Source: a virus
IMG/VR virus record: IMGVR_UViG_3300013132_000311
Location: 1-21,031 of that record
Strand: one strand, 5' to 3'
DNA: 21,031 nucleotides
How positions within the stretch are numbered: position 1 is the first letter of the stretch; the number at the start of each line of letters is the position of its first letter. The notes below the pieces were generated by a model, which made no database searches, was not told the origin of the DNA, and saw only the letters and a program-made list of their open reading frames with translations. Below are positions 7,450 to 14,275 of the stretch, piece by piece. The translations under genes and the position numbers were made by a program.

Positions 7450-8307
7450 ATGCGTATTTCCTACTTTGCAAAACAGACAGCACTTCAGAGTGATCCAATA
7501 TGGAAAAGTTTTTTGTCAAGTTGCAAAAAAATAAAAATCGATCCTGTTGAAGAGTCATGGGATGCTGACTGTGCTTTAATTTGGAGCGTGCTTTGGAAAG
7601 GTCGCATGGCTGAAAATCGTAAAATTTATGAATTTTACAGAAATTTAGACAAACCTGTGTTCATTATTGAAGTTGGCAGTTTGATACGTGGAAAAACTTG
7701 GAAAGTCGCCGTTAATAATATAACTAAAGATGGAATTTATGCCAACGGTGATAATTTTATACCCAACAGAGCAAAAAAATTAGGTGTTAATTTATATGAT
7801 TACAAAATAATGCCAAATATGCCAATACTCATAGCAGGACAACATGATCAAAGCCTACAATGGACTTATGGATATAACAATGCCAAATGGATTAGGGATA
7901 AAATTACGGAAATTAGAAAATTTACTAGTAAGCCTATACATGTAAGACCACATCCTAGGAATTTTTTTAGAGAAAATTTTGGAAAAAACATAATTATTGA
8001 AACTCCTACAAAAATAGCCAATACATATGATCAGTATGATCTAAATTTTAACTATCATGCTATTTTTAACTATAACAGTGGAGTAAGTGTACAGGCTGCT
8101 CAACATGGTGTACCTATAATTTGTGACGAATCCAGTCTAGCCAGTGAGGTTAGTGTAAATTTATCCAATCTTAATCGTCCTACCATCATAGACAGACAGC
8201 AATGGTTTGAAAGAATTACACATACTGAGTGGACCTTAGAAGAAATAGGTGAAGGCATACCTTTGAAGCGTTTATTGAGTAAAGTGGACTTGACACATAA
8301 TACCTGA
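7450..8307 (+). CDS. GT-B-like protein resembling KpsC/KpsS Kdo transferases, copy 2
   Basis: This 285-aa protein is a diverged paralogue of 5727-6641. MPILIAGQHDQSLQW (124-138) aligns with the ILVLGQRTQSW segment of copy 1, KPIHVRPHPRN (161-171) holds the HPR motif, and YNSGVSVQAAQHGVPIICD (208-226) is the donor-binding element. The tail RQQWFERITHTEWTLEEIGEG parallels the tail of copy 1. Upstream, FIIEVGSLIRGKTWKVAVNN (71-90) resembles the N-domain segment of phage members of this group. It probably transfers Kdo or a related sugar, by analogy and from the nearby kdsA. No Shine-Dalgarno sequence is visible before ATG 7450, and a TAAATA octamer ends 8 bases upstream. Confidence 0.63.
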   Translation: MRISYFAKQTALQSDPIWKSFLSSCKKIKIDPVEESWDADCALIWSVLWKGRMAENRKIYEFYRNLDKPVFIIEVGSLIRGKTWKVAVNNITKDGIYANGDNFIPNRAKKLGVNLYDYKIMPNMPILIAGQHDQSLQWTYGYNNAKWIRDKITEIRKFTSKPIHVRPHPRNFFRENFGKNIIIETPTKIANTYDQYDLNFNYHAIFNYNSGVSVQAAQHGVPIICDESSLASEVSVNLSNLNRPTIIDRQQWFERITHTEWTLEEIGEGIPLKRLLSKVDLTHNT

Positions 8308-8318
8308 TAGTATACAAT
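8290..8318 (+). promoter_or_regulatory. Sigma-70-like promoter TTGACA-17-TACAAT
   Basis: TTGACA (8290-8295) and TACAAT (8313-8318) are separated by exactly 17 bases: a perfect -35 box and a one-mismatch -10 box. The -10 is followed by AAGGT and then ATGA of the next gene, the same junction as at the primase (15066-15103). The expected transcription start falls at or next to ATG 8324. It overlaps the 3' end of the preceding gene and probably drives the 8324-13882 operon. Confidence 0.6.
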
Positions 8319-8323
8319 AAGGT

Positions 8324-9496
8324 ATGAAAACAATTGATAGCGTCATTGATGAACTTAACAATATAGGCTTCAATAACCTACATCCTAGCATACCTGCTAG
8401 AGATATAAAAATATTGAAAAATATTGCCAACCTAATGGTTAGTCCATCATACATTACCGAAAATCAAGGTCGACTGCTTCTTAAAATTTTTAACGAAAAT
8501 CTAGTACATTTAGATTTGGTCTATGATAACATACATTTCTATGTACAAAATCCTACGTGGAAAAATTCATTTAGGGTACAGGAAAAAATTAGGGAAGTTT
8601 TCATAGAAAATGTCAAAAATACGAATTTTCGCATTGTTATAAGATATAATTTTGATAAGGAAATTAAAAAAGTATTGGGAATCTTAAACAAAAAAATTGG
8701 AATTAGTGGATTTGGAGGAGATAATAAAACTCAACATTATACCTTAAATGAAAAAAACTTGATTACTGTATATGATTTGCTAAATCCACTAAAATTTCAC
8801 TTTTCTACTGAATTTTTAGACCTACACGAAAAGACTAAAAATATTGAATTAGAATCAACTTTACAAAAATATGAATTTGACAATTTTATAAAAGATAAAC
8901 CTTTTAGTAATTTAGAACAAGAAAGTGCCTTAGTAATTTTAGACCAAAAAATTCGATATCAGTATATTTTTACCCAAGAATTTGACAAAAATGTACAAAA
9001 TACATTAGTATATAAAATAGCCAGTAGAAACAATAATAAAATTTATTTGAGCAGTTTAACTACAGATTTTACTAGTCTAATTGAAAGTTTGAGATTTTTA
9101 AAAAGGTCAAAAATTTTAGTAATTTTTGATGATTTTAGAATAAATGAATGCTTAACGCATATTCATACTGTCAAAAATTCACTAAAGAATTTAAGAATAG
9201 ACAATGTTGGAATTTATTTTAGATTTGATAATAAAGGTGAAGGTGAAACTTTTAATAAAATCATATCTGAAAACAAATTTAATAAAAAATTAGATGCTAG
9301 TACTGAAATAGTTGGTATTAGTAATGGTAAAATGCCTAAATTTATCTTAAAAACTGATTGGTATCCAGATGCTGTTATTACTTTTACTAACAGTTTAAGA
9401 AATAATAAAACAGATGTGTATTGTAATGATTGCGATTTAATTGTATACTATACAGATGTAAAACCATTAATGTCGAACCTAGATGAAATCCTGTAA
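8324..9496 (+). CDS. Hypothetical protein, 390 aa, coupled to uvsW
   Basis: I do not recognise this protein. The N-terminal 90 residues are helical and charged (KILKNIANLMVSPSYITENQ, then GRLLLKIFNENLVHLDLVYD). The middle is Lys/Asn/Phe-rich. The C-terminal half alternates hydrophobic strands and helices: LRFLKRSKILVIFDDFRIN (about 263-281), VGIYFRF, DWYPDAVITFTNSL and CDLIVYYTD, which suggests a Rossmann- or RecA-like alpha/beta domain. No intact Walker A motif is seen. Its end overlaps the uvsW start by 14 bases and it stands first after a sigma-70-like promoter, so it probably works in DNA replication, recombination or repair with UvsW. No signal peptide or membrane segment. ATG 8324 follows AAGG by two bases, an unusually short distance for a ribosome binding site. 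Confidence 0.75.
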   Translation: MKTIDSVIDELNNIGFNNLHPSIPARDIKILKNIANLMVSPSYITENQGRLLLKIFNENLVHLDLVYDNIHFYVQNPTWKNSFRVQEKIREVFIENVKNTNFRIVIRYNFDKEIKKVLGILNKKIGISGFGGDNKTQHYTLNEKNLITVYDLLNPLKFHFSTEFLDLHEKTKNIELESTLQKYEFDNFIKDKPFSNLEQESALVILDQKIRYQYIFTQEFDKNVQNTLVYKIASRNNNKIYLSSLTTDFTSLIESLRFLKRSKILVIFDDFRINECLTHIHTVKNSLKNLRIDNVGIYFRFDNKGEGETFNKIISENKFNKKLDASTEIVGISNGKMPKFILKTDWYPDAVITFTNSLRNNKTDVYCNDCDLIVYYTDVKPLMSNLDEIL

Positions 9497-10949
9497 ATTA
9501 ATTATAAAAGATGAGGTAAACATAAAATTTGAGGGCTTGCCTTTAGAAGCACGTCGCAAGCTGGCCAATACCTTCAAATATGTATTACCCTACGCACGTT
9601 TCCAACCTGCTTACAAATTAGGACGTTGGGATGGCACTACTAGCCTCTTTGGGATAGGAGGGTCAGGCTACCTAACACACATAGAAAAGATACTGACTGT
9701 ATTAGATTCTATGGATATTGAAGTCACTGATATTGAAGATCATAGAAGCAACAAACAAATTACGTTTACACCAGTTACAGAAACATATTGGGCTGATCAG
9801 GGCAAGGTATGGCCCAAAGGACATCAACAAGAAGGTCAACCTATATTATTACGTGACTATCAAATAGATGCTATCAATACCTTCCTAGAACACCATCAAA
9901 GCCTACAAGAGATTGCTACTGGTGCTGGTAAAACTATTACTACAGCCACCTTAAGTCAACTGTGTGAACCATATGGTAGGACCATAACCATAGTACCAAA
10001 CAAGAGTTTAGTTGAACAAACTGAGGAAGATTTTCGCAATGTAGGATTAGATGTTGGTGTATATTATGGTGATCGTAAAGAGTTAGAATGTACCCATACA
10101 ATATGTACTTGGCAAAGCCTAAACATACTGGACAAAAAGAGTAAGAATGGTGAAGAAGATCAACTTACTTTGGCTGAATTTTTAGATGGAGTCGCCGCTG
10201 TAATAGTCGATGAAGTTCATATGGCCAAGGCAGAAGTATTGAAAAATCTGCTTACACGCAATCTAAACAATGCAGGTATACGTTGGGGATTAACTGGAAC
10301 TGTGCCCAAAGAACCTTATGAACATGAGCAAATCTTTGCCAGCATTGGTCCATTAGTTGGCGGTATTAAGGCCAGTGAACTACAGGAAAAAGGTGTACTA
10401 AGTAACTGCCACGTAAACATTGTACAACTTATTGACCTACCCGAATTTAAGAACTATGCAGAAGAATTAAAGTATCTTGTTACCGATGAAAACAGGATGA
10501 TCCATATTAGTAAATTCATTAAAAATGTAGCACTAAAAGGCAACACTCTAGTACTAGTAAATAGAATAGACACAGGCAAATTTATAGTAAATGAATTAGA
10601 AGGCAGCGTATTCATATCAGGCAATGTAAAGACAAAAGATAGAAAAGAAGAGTATGACGAAGTGGCAACGAGTCAAAATAAGGTCATCGTCGCAACCTAC
10701 GGTGTGGCGGCAGTTGGTATCAATATTCCTCGCATTTTTAATTTGGTTCTTATTGAGCCTGGCAAGTCCTTTGTTCGTGTTATACAATCGATTGGTAGGG
10801 GCATACGCAAGGCGGAAGACAAGGACTTTGTTGAAATCTGGGATATAACTAGCACCTGTAAGTTTAGCAAGCGCCATCTTACAGAACGTAAAAAATATTA
10901 TAAGGAAGCCCAATATCCATTCAGTATAGAAAAGGTGGATTGGCAATAA
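9483..10949 (+). CDS. uvsW: UvsW-type RNA-DNA/DNA helicase
   Basis: T4 UvsW is a superfamily 2 helicase that unwinds branched DNA and R-loops and shifts replication from origin-dependent to recombination-dependent initiation. This 488-aa protein has that family's length and layout. An N-terminal DNA-binding domain ends near residue 100 (RFQPAYKLGRWDGTTSLF at 39-56 is characteristic). Then come the Q-like LRDYQIDAI (123-131), Walker A ATGAGKT (145-151), DEVH (243-246), LTGT (270-273), FISGNVKTKDR, VATYGVAAVGINIP and motif VI QSIGRGIRK (435-443). It overlaps the upstream gene by 14 bases. The stretch 10655-10850, covering motifs V and VI, has higher GC and uses codons (CTT, GTT, CGC, GCG, TCC, TCG) that are rare in the first part of the gene. 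Confidence 0.95.
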   Translation: MKSCKLIIKDEVNIKFEGLPLEARRKLANTFKYVLPYARFQPAYKLGRWDGTTSLFGIGGSGYLTHIEKILTVLDSMDIEVTDIEDHRSNKQITFTPVTETYWADQGKVWPKGHQQEGQPILLRDYQIDAINTFLEHHQSLQEIATGAGKTITTATLSQLCEPYGRTITIVPNKSLVEQTEEDFRNVGLDVGVYYGDRKELECTHTICTWQSLNILDKKSKNGEEDQLTLAEFLDGVAAVIVDEVHMAKAEVLKNLLTRNLNNAGIRWGLTGTVPKEPYEHEQIFASIGPLVGGIKASELQEKGVLSNCHVNIVQLIDLPEFKNYAEELKYLVTDENRMIHISKFIKNVALKGNTLVLVNRIDTGKFIVNELEGSVFISGNVKTKDRKEEYDEVATSQNKVIVATYGVAAVGINIPRIFNLVLIEPGKSFVRVIQSIGRGIRKAEDKDFVEIWDITSTCKFSKRHLTERKKYYKEAQYPFSIEKVDWQ

Positions 10950-10951
10950 CT

Positions 10952-11458
10952 ATGCAAATACTAACATTAGAAAACAAATTATTCTCATTAAACAATTTAC
11001 CTGAAGAAGTAGATGAAAACACAAGATTTGCTGTATTAGATAATAGTGATCCAAAGAATCCAGACTTCTTTTTTGTACCACTTATATTTTTAGAAAGTTT
11101 TAATAGTCCCGCTATTGTATTAAGAATTGGTGATCAAGAAATTAGTATGCCTATTGATTGGAGTATAGCAGTAGGTGATGCTATGAGCAATGTAGATGCT
11201 GAAATACTACCTTTAACTAGCTTAAATGATCGAGGATTTGATGCGGTAGTATTTAACCCGTTAAGTAGTTTTAAAATTGAATACAGACCAATTGAAATTG
11301 TAAATTTTTACAATGATGTCAAATGGTATTTTCCTAAGATGCGTAACAATCATTTGTTAGTTACACCATTAGGTTTTGAAGAAAAACCAGAATGTGCTTT
11401 CTTTATTAAAGAAGTTAGTAGACAGAGCGAACTCATAGATATTAGTCGAATATTATGA
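10952..11458 (+). CDS. Conserved phage-like hypothetical protein, 168 aa
   Basis: No enzyme motif is visible. The protein is soluble and acidic, with segments DFFFVPLIFLESFNSPAIVL, SMPIDWSIAVGD, ILPLTSLNDRGFDAVVFNPL and VKWYFPKMRNNHLLVTPLG. These have the look of a protein I associate with marine T4-like phages, of unknown function. I choose ATG 10952, two bases after the uvsW stop, because AAGGTGG (10932-10938) lies about 13 bases before it. The in-frame TTG at 10940 would sit inside uvsW directly against that sequence. The stop overlaps the next ATG as ATGA (11455-11458). It lies within the replication operon, so an accessory DNA-metabolism or regulatory role is possible but unproved. Confidence 0.8.
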   Translation: MQILTLENKLFSLNNLPEEVDENTRFAVLDNSDPKNPDFFFVPLIFLESFNSPAIVLRIGDQEISMPIDWSIAVGDAMSNVDAEILPLTSLNDRGFDAVVFNPLSSFKIEYRPIEIVNFYNDVKWYFPKMRNNHLLVTPLGFEEKPECAFFIKEVSRQSELIDISRIL

Positions 11459-11688
11459 ATTCTGATAAAGGCTATATCTATGAAAGTCCAGATGGTGGAC
11501 ATACTGTATACAGGCGTCGTATTGGGGACAAGGATAGAGAATTAGTAAGCGAGGATGAATATGTTGCTCATCAACTAGCAAGAATAGAATGGTTGGAGAT
11601 TTTTGATAGAAAAGACTCCAACCCCACTTTACAAGCATCAATAGACCGTGTTATACTCGTACATAGACTAACTAAAGATCATGGCTAA
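11455..11688 (+). CDS. Small hypothetical protein, 77 aa
   Basis: The protein is charged and soluble. It begins YIYESPDGGHTVYRRRIGD, a beta-hairpin-like segment, followed by a helical acidic stretch (SEDEYVAHQLARIEWLEIFD) and a C-terminal RVILVHRLTKDHG. No known domain is recognised, though similar short proteins with a 'P-D-G-G-x-T-V-Y-R-R' start seem common in aquatic T4-like phages. It starts with an ATGA overlap with the gene before it and is followed after six bases by the next ATG, which supports translation as part of the operon. Confidence 0.75.
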   Translation: MNSDKGYIYESPDGGHTVYRRRIGDKDRELVSEDEYVAHQLARIEWLEIFDRKDSNPTLQASIDRVILVHRLTKDHG

Positions 11689-11694
11689 ACTAGA

Positions 11695-11985
11695 ATGAGT
11701 ACTGAACAAGATAAGTTTAAGAACAGTAAGCGTAGACTCAAAGACGAAAACGCAGTAAAGAAGCAGACTAAGATAGCCAAGGAACACGGCGCACCTGTTG
11801 ACGAGCCTCATCGATTGCATAAAAAACATGCTATGGATTGTGGTAATCCTCATTGTTTTTTATGTGGTAACCCTCGCAGAACACATAAAGACAAATTAAC
11901 ACAGCAAGAAAAAAAATTGTTTCAAGATCTTGACCATGTCACAGATAAGCACAGTAACGGACTAGGGTCTAAAGAAGATGAGTAA
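11695..11985 (+). CDS. Small Cys/His protein, possible zinc binding, 96 aa
   Basis: The first 35 residues are very basic and probably helical (KFKNSKRRLKDENAVKKQTK). The core HRLHKKHAMDCGNPHCFLCG holds Cys49, Cys54 and Cys57 with nearby histidines (39, 42, 45, 53), followed by NPRRTHKDKLTQQEKK. A 'H-A-x-x-C-G-N-P-x-C-x-x-C-G-N-P-R' core of this kind recurs in small bacterial and phage proteins without known function; zinc or nucleic-acid binding is inferred from residues only. The gene sits six bases behind the previous one and its end overlaps the next gene by 8 bases (11978-11985). Confidence 0.78.
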   Translation: MSTEQDKFKNSKRRLKDENAVKKQTKIAKEHGAPVDEPHRLHKKHAMDCGNPHCFLCGNPRRTHKDKLTQQEKKLFQDLDHVTDKHSNGLGSKEDE

Positions 11986-12463
11986 CAAACTTGAATTAAA
12001 AGATATACTCAGCGCAATCGACCAAGGTGGAAAAGATATATGGGATCTATTGGATGAAGAACAGAGAAAATCAATAAACTTATTCACTTTAAACAGATTT
12101 GTCAGTAGTGTAAATTTAGATAGGAGTCGTTTGTCCGATAGTAAAAAAAGAGAAATTCAAGAACATTATGTATTAAGTGTTAATGAGTTTTATAATAAAC
12201 GTTACTTTAGTCTGCACAAACACCCTAAACTACTATGGTTATTATTATGTATATGTGCCCATGATACTAAAACTCCTTATTTTCATGAATATATAAGGAC
12301 AGAAAAAGAAAAGAATCCTAAACAAAAGATTCTTGAAGCACTATATCCTAAAACAAAACTTTCCGATATTGAAACGATGAGTCAGTTAAATTCTTTAAAA
12401 GAAATTATGCAATTGGCCAAAGATCATGGTTGGGATGATAATAAAATTAAAGAATACTTATAA
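11978..12463 (+). CDS. Probable clamp-loader small subunit (gp62-like), 161 aa
   Basis: The protein is mostly helical, with no catalytic motif. ELKDILSAIDQGGKDIWDLL, FTLNRFVSSVN (the 'N-R-x-x-S' segment), HYVLSVNEFYN and KHPKLLWLLLCICAHDTK, followed by a C-terminal helical tail (KEIMQLAKDHGWDDNKIKEY), resemble the small gp62-type clamp-loader subunits of marine T4-like phages. In T4, gp62 and the ATPase gp44 load the sliding clamp gp45 onto DNA; no gp44 or gp45 gene is in this window. The replication-operon setting fits. The assignment rests on pattern memory with weak similarity to T4 gp62 itself, so treat it as probable only. The stop shares one base with the next start (TAATG). Confidence 0.6.
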   Translation: MSNKLELKDILSAIDQGGKDIWDLLDEEQRKSINLFTLNRFVSSVNLDRSRLSDSKKREIQEHYVLSVNEFYNKRYFSLHKHPKLLWLLLCICAHDTKTPYFHEYIRTEKEKNPKQKILEALYPKTKLSDIETMSQLNSLKEIMQLAKDHGWDDNKIKEYL

Positions 12464-13143
12464 TGGATCAAGTACATATTTGTCCACATTGTCAAACTAA
12501 GTTTAGTAAAGAAAAAACTTTATTTGTTCATATGTGTGAACAAAAAAGACGACATCTTGCTAAAGGAGAACGTCATGTACAAATGGGCTTTCTAGCATTT
12601 GATAAATTTTATAAATTAGCACAAAAGTTTAATGGACAAAAGACTTATGATGAATTTGCCCGTAGCCCATACTATACCTCTTTTGTAAAATTTGGCAGTT
12701 TTCTACATAATGTAAACCCATTATACCCAGAAAAATTTATTGAGTATGTAGTTACAAGTGGTGTAAAATTAGATCATTGGTGTAAAGAAAGTTTATATTA
12801 TGAATATGTTTTACACTTAATTAAGCATGAAAGTGTAGAAACTGCGCTACAACGCAGTATAGCCACTATGATGGATTGGGCAGACTCTCATAATAGTATA
12901 TGGAATCATTATTTTCATTATGTTAGCACAAATAGGGTGACATTTGATATTAAAGACGGAAAGATAAGTCCCTGGCTACTGTTAAATAGTACTAGTGGTA
13001 AAACCCTTCTAAATCAACTAAATGATGAGCAATTATCCAATGTAGGAACTGTAATTGATCCCACATTTTGGATTGGTAAATTTCGTTCTAATGAAGAAGA
13101 TTTGGACTTAGTACGACAAGTTATAAAGGAAGGAAATCTATGA
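12463..13143 (+). CDS. Zinc-finger-containing conserved phage-like protein, 226 aa
   Basis: The N-terminus is a zinc-finger-like unit: CPHCQTKFSKEKTLFVHMC, with Cys7, Cys10, His23 and Cys25 (or His31) as ligands, followed by EQKRRHLAKGERHVQMGFLA. The remaining 180 residues are helical and aromatic (YDEFARSPYYTSFVKFGSFL, NPLYPEKFIEYVVTSGVKLD, TALQRSIATMMDWADSHNSI) and end with KDGKISPWLLLN and LDLVRQVIKEGNL. I associate this arrangement with an uncharacterised protein of marine T4-like phages. DNA or RNA binding is suggested by the finger and the basic stretch after it. It overlaps the preceding gene by one base and the following ATG by ATGA (13140-13143). Confidence 0.78.
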   Translation: MDQVHICPHCQTKFSKEKTLFVHMCEQKRRHLAKGERHVQMGFLAFDKFYKLAQKFNGQKTYDEFARSPYYTSFVKFGSFLHNVNPLYPEKFIEYVVTSGVKLDHWCKESLYYEYVLHLIKHESVETALQRSIATMMDWADSHNSIWNHYFHYVSTNRVTFDIKDGKISPWLLLNSTSGKTLLNQLNDEQLSNVGTVIDPTFWIGKFRSNEEDLDLVRQVIKEGNL

Positions 13144-13316
13144 GTACAGTGCCAAAAGAAGTAGAACTAAGTATGGAAGTTAGATTAGTTGAAGAAGAAA
13201 CTGCGGTGTATGTTAAAATTGAAGGATTTGATAATTTAGAAGATGCTGAAGAATATGCTGAGTATTTGGCTGAAAATTTGCCATTGTTACTATTCAACAG
13301 TGAGGTAAGACACTAA
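13140..13316 (+). CDS. Small acidic protein, 58 aa
   Basis: A short reading frame begins at ATG 13140, overlapping the stop of the gene before it (ATGA), and ends in TAA at 13314-13316, whose last base is the first of the next ATG (TAATG). The protein is strongly acidic: MSTVPKEVELSMEVRLVEEE, then TAVYVKIEGFDNLEDAEEYA, ending LAENLPLLLFNSEVRH. It has a strand-strand-helix pattern and no recognised motif. The exact fit between two coupled genes and the absence of any other gene in the 172 bases support it as real. Function unknown. Confidence 0.75.
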   Translation: MSTVPKEVELSMEVRLVEEETAVYVKIEGFDNLEDAEEYAEYLAENLPLLLFNSEVRH

Positions 13317-13882
13317 TGCCTGATATTGATATAGATTTTGCTGATCGTGAATCTGCTTTAAAAATCATAGAACATGTTAAAGCAAAGTTAGATAATAAGC
13401 ATCATAACACAGGAATATATGCTCAAAGCATACCATACGATCCTGTAACAAACATTGCTGGTATTGAATACAAACAAGCCGAACTGCGTGGATATTATAA
13501 AATAGACTTTCTAAACGTAGGAATCTATAAAGGTGTAAAAAACGAAGCACATTTAAACCAACTAATGGAGGCTGAACCACTATGGGAACTATTACTGCAA
13601 GACGAGTTTACGGATCTACTATTTCATTTGAAAGGGCATGGGACTATTCTGAGGAAGACCCAACCTACTTCCGTGGAACAATTAGCTGCCGTCCTCGCTA
13701 TGATCCGACCATCGAAGAGGCACTTAATTGGAAAAACTTGGCCCGAGATCTTGATGGAAGTTTGGACGATTCCAGAGAATGATGAGTATTATTTTAAAAA
13801 GCCACATGCTATAGCCTATGCTATGGCTGTGGCAGTACAGATGAATTTGATTTGTGAAAGTTTAAGTTACGATTATAGTTAA
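13316..13882 (+). CDS. Miniature DnaE-like (Pol III alpha-related) protein, 188 aa
   Basis: The protein opens with PDIDIDFADR (2-11), the palm motif of bacterial C-family polymerases that carries a catalytic aspartate. It also keeps GYYKIDFLNVGIYKGV (59-74), matching the 'V-K-x-D-F-L-G-L' element, and EYYFKKPHAIAYAMAVAV (157-174), matching the 'F-N-K-S-H-A-x-A-Y' element. DnaE proteins exceed 1,000 residues, so most of palm, fingers and the whole PHP domain are absent. It is therefore unlikely to be a working polymerase. I recall similar short proteins from marine T4-like phages, so it is probably a stable mini-protein and not a fresh deletion. Its 3' end overlaps the minus-strand gene 13879-14253 by 4 bases. 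A second open frame (13582-13782) lies inside it. Confidence 0.75.
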   Translation: MPDIDIDFADRESALKIIEHVKAKLDNKHHNTGIYAQSIPYDPVTNIAGIEYKQAELRGYYKIDFLNVGIYKGVKNEAHLNQLMEAEPLWELLLQDEFTDLLFHLKGHGTILRKTQPTSVEQLAAVLAMIRPSKRHLIGKTWPEILMEVWTIPENDEYYFKKPHAIAYAMAVAVQMNLICESLSYDYS

Positions 13883-14253
13883 ATTTTTCTAACCAACTCT
13901 ACACTTTTACGTTTGGCTCTTTTTAAACTAAGATTTAAAATATTAACTGTGGGGCCTAGGACAATTCTAACACCCTTGCTACTAAAAGTTTTTATACAAT
14001 ATTTGAATACATCTATTTCTGATTTAAGGAATATATTGATAGGTATAAGTCTATTGCTTTCCCACCACCAAGTTTCTCCCATGGTTAGAAACTGATTCTT
14101 TTCTTCAGGGGTTCTAATTGCATCAATGTCATAAAAACTGGTAACAAATTGATCTTGATTAATTATGATCCCCACATACTCCTGCTCACCGTAGTTTATG
14201 ACGCTGATAAAGGGTAATTGTTCTTTAGTAGTTTCTTTAAGCTTTTTAGCCAT
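13879..14253 (-). CDS. Conserved phage-like hypothetical protein, 124 aa
   Basis: A basic N-terminus (MAKKLKETTKEQLPFISVIN) leads into YGEQEYVGIIINQDQFVTSF and an acidic helix, then GETWWWESNRLIPINIFLKS, an aromatic-rich segment that looks strongly conserved, and a basic tail (LNLSLKRAKRKSVELVRKI). No catalytic motif, signal or membrane segment is seen. The pattern recalls a small protein of marine T4-like phages with unknown function. It lies opposite to its neighbours, meeting the DnaE-like gene tail-to-tail with a 4-base overlap. Its start codon touches the late promoter of the divergent gene, since TATAAATA begins on base 14253. Confidence 0.75.
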   Translation of the reverse strand: MAKKLKETTKEQLPFISVINYGEQEYVGIIINQDQFVTSFYDIDAIRTPEEKNQFLTMGETWWWESNRLIPINIFLKSEIDVFKYCIKTFSSKGVRIVLGPTVNILNLSLKRAKRKSVELVRKI

Positions 14254-14260
14254 ATAAATA
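14253..14260 (+). promoter_or_regulatory. T4-type late promoter TATAAATA
   Basis: This is an exact match to the T4 late-promoter consensus, directly in front of a probable virion gene. With T4 spacing, transcription would start at about 14266 (GGGGATCC...), downstream of ATG 14261 and upstream of ATG 14276. It shares base 14253 with the start codon of the divergent minus-strand gene. Confidence 0.65.
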
Positions 14261-14275
14261 ATGTTGGGGATCCAA

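Noticed and set aside
8301-8324. TACCT...AGGTA inverted repeat that could hide the AAGG before ATG 8324
   Set aside because: Only five pairs with a 14-base loop; the sigma-70-like promoter explains the region better and its transcript would not contain the left arm.
10617-10946. 109-codon minus-strand open frame inside uvsW
   Set aside because: Antisense to helicase motifs V and VI; its openness follows from the codon shift in that part of uvsW.
10940-10951. TTG start for the 168-aa protein after uvsW
   Set aside because: It is inside uvsW and directly against the only Shine-Dalgarno-like sequence; ATG 10952 has a more plausible distance.
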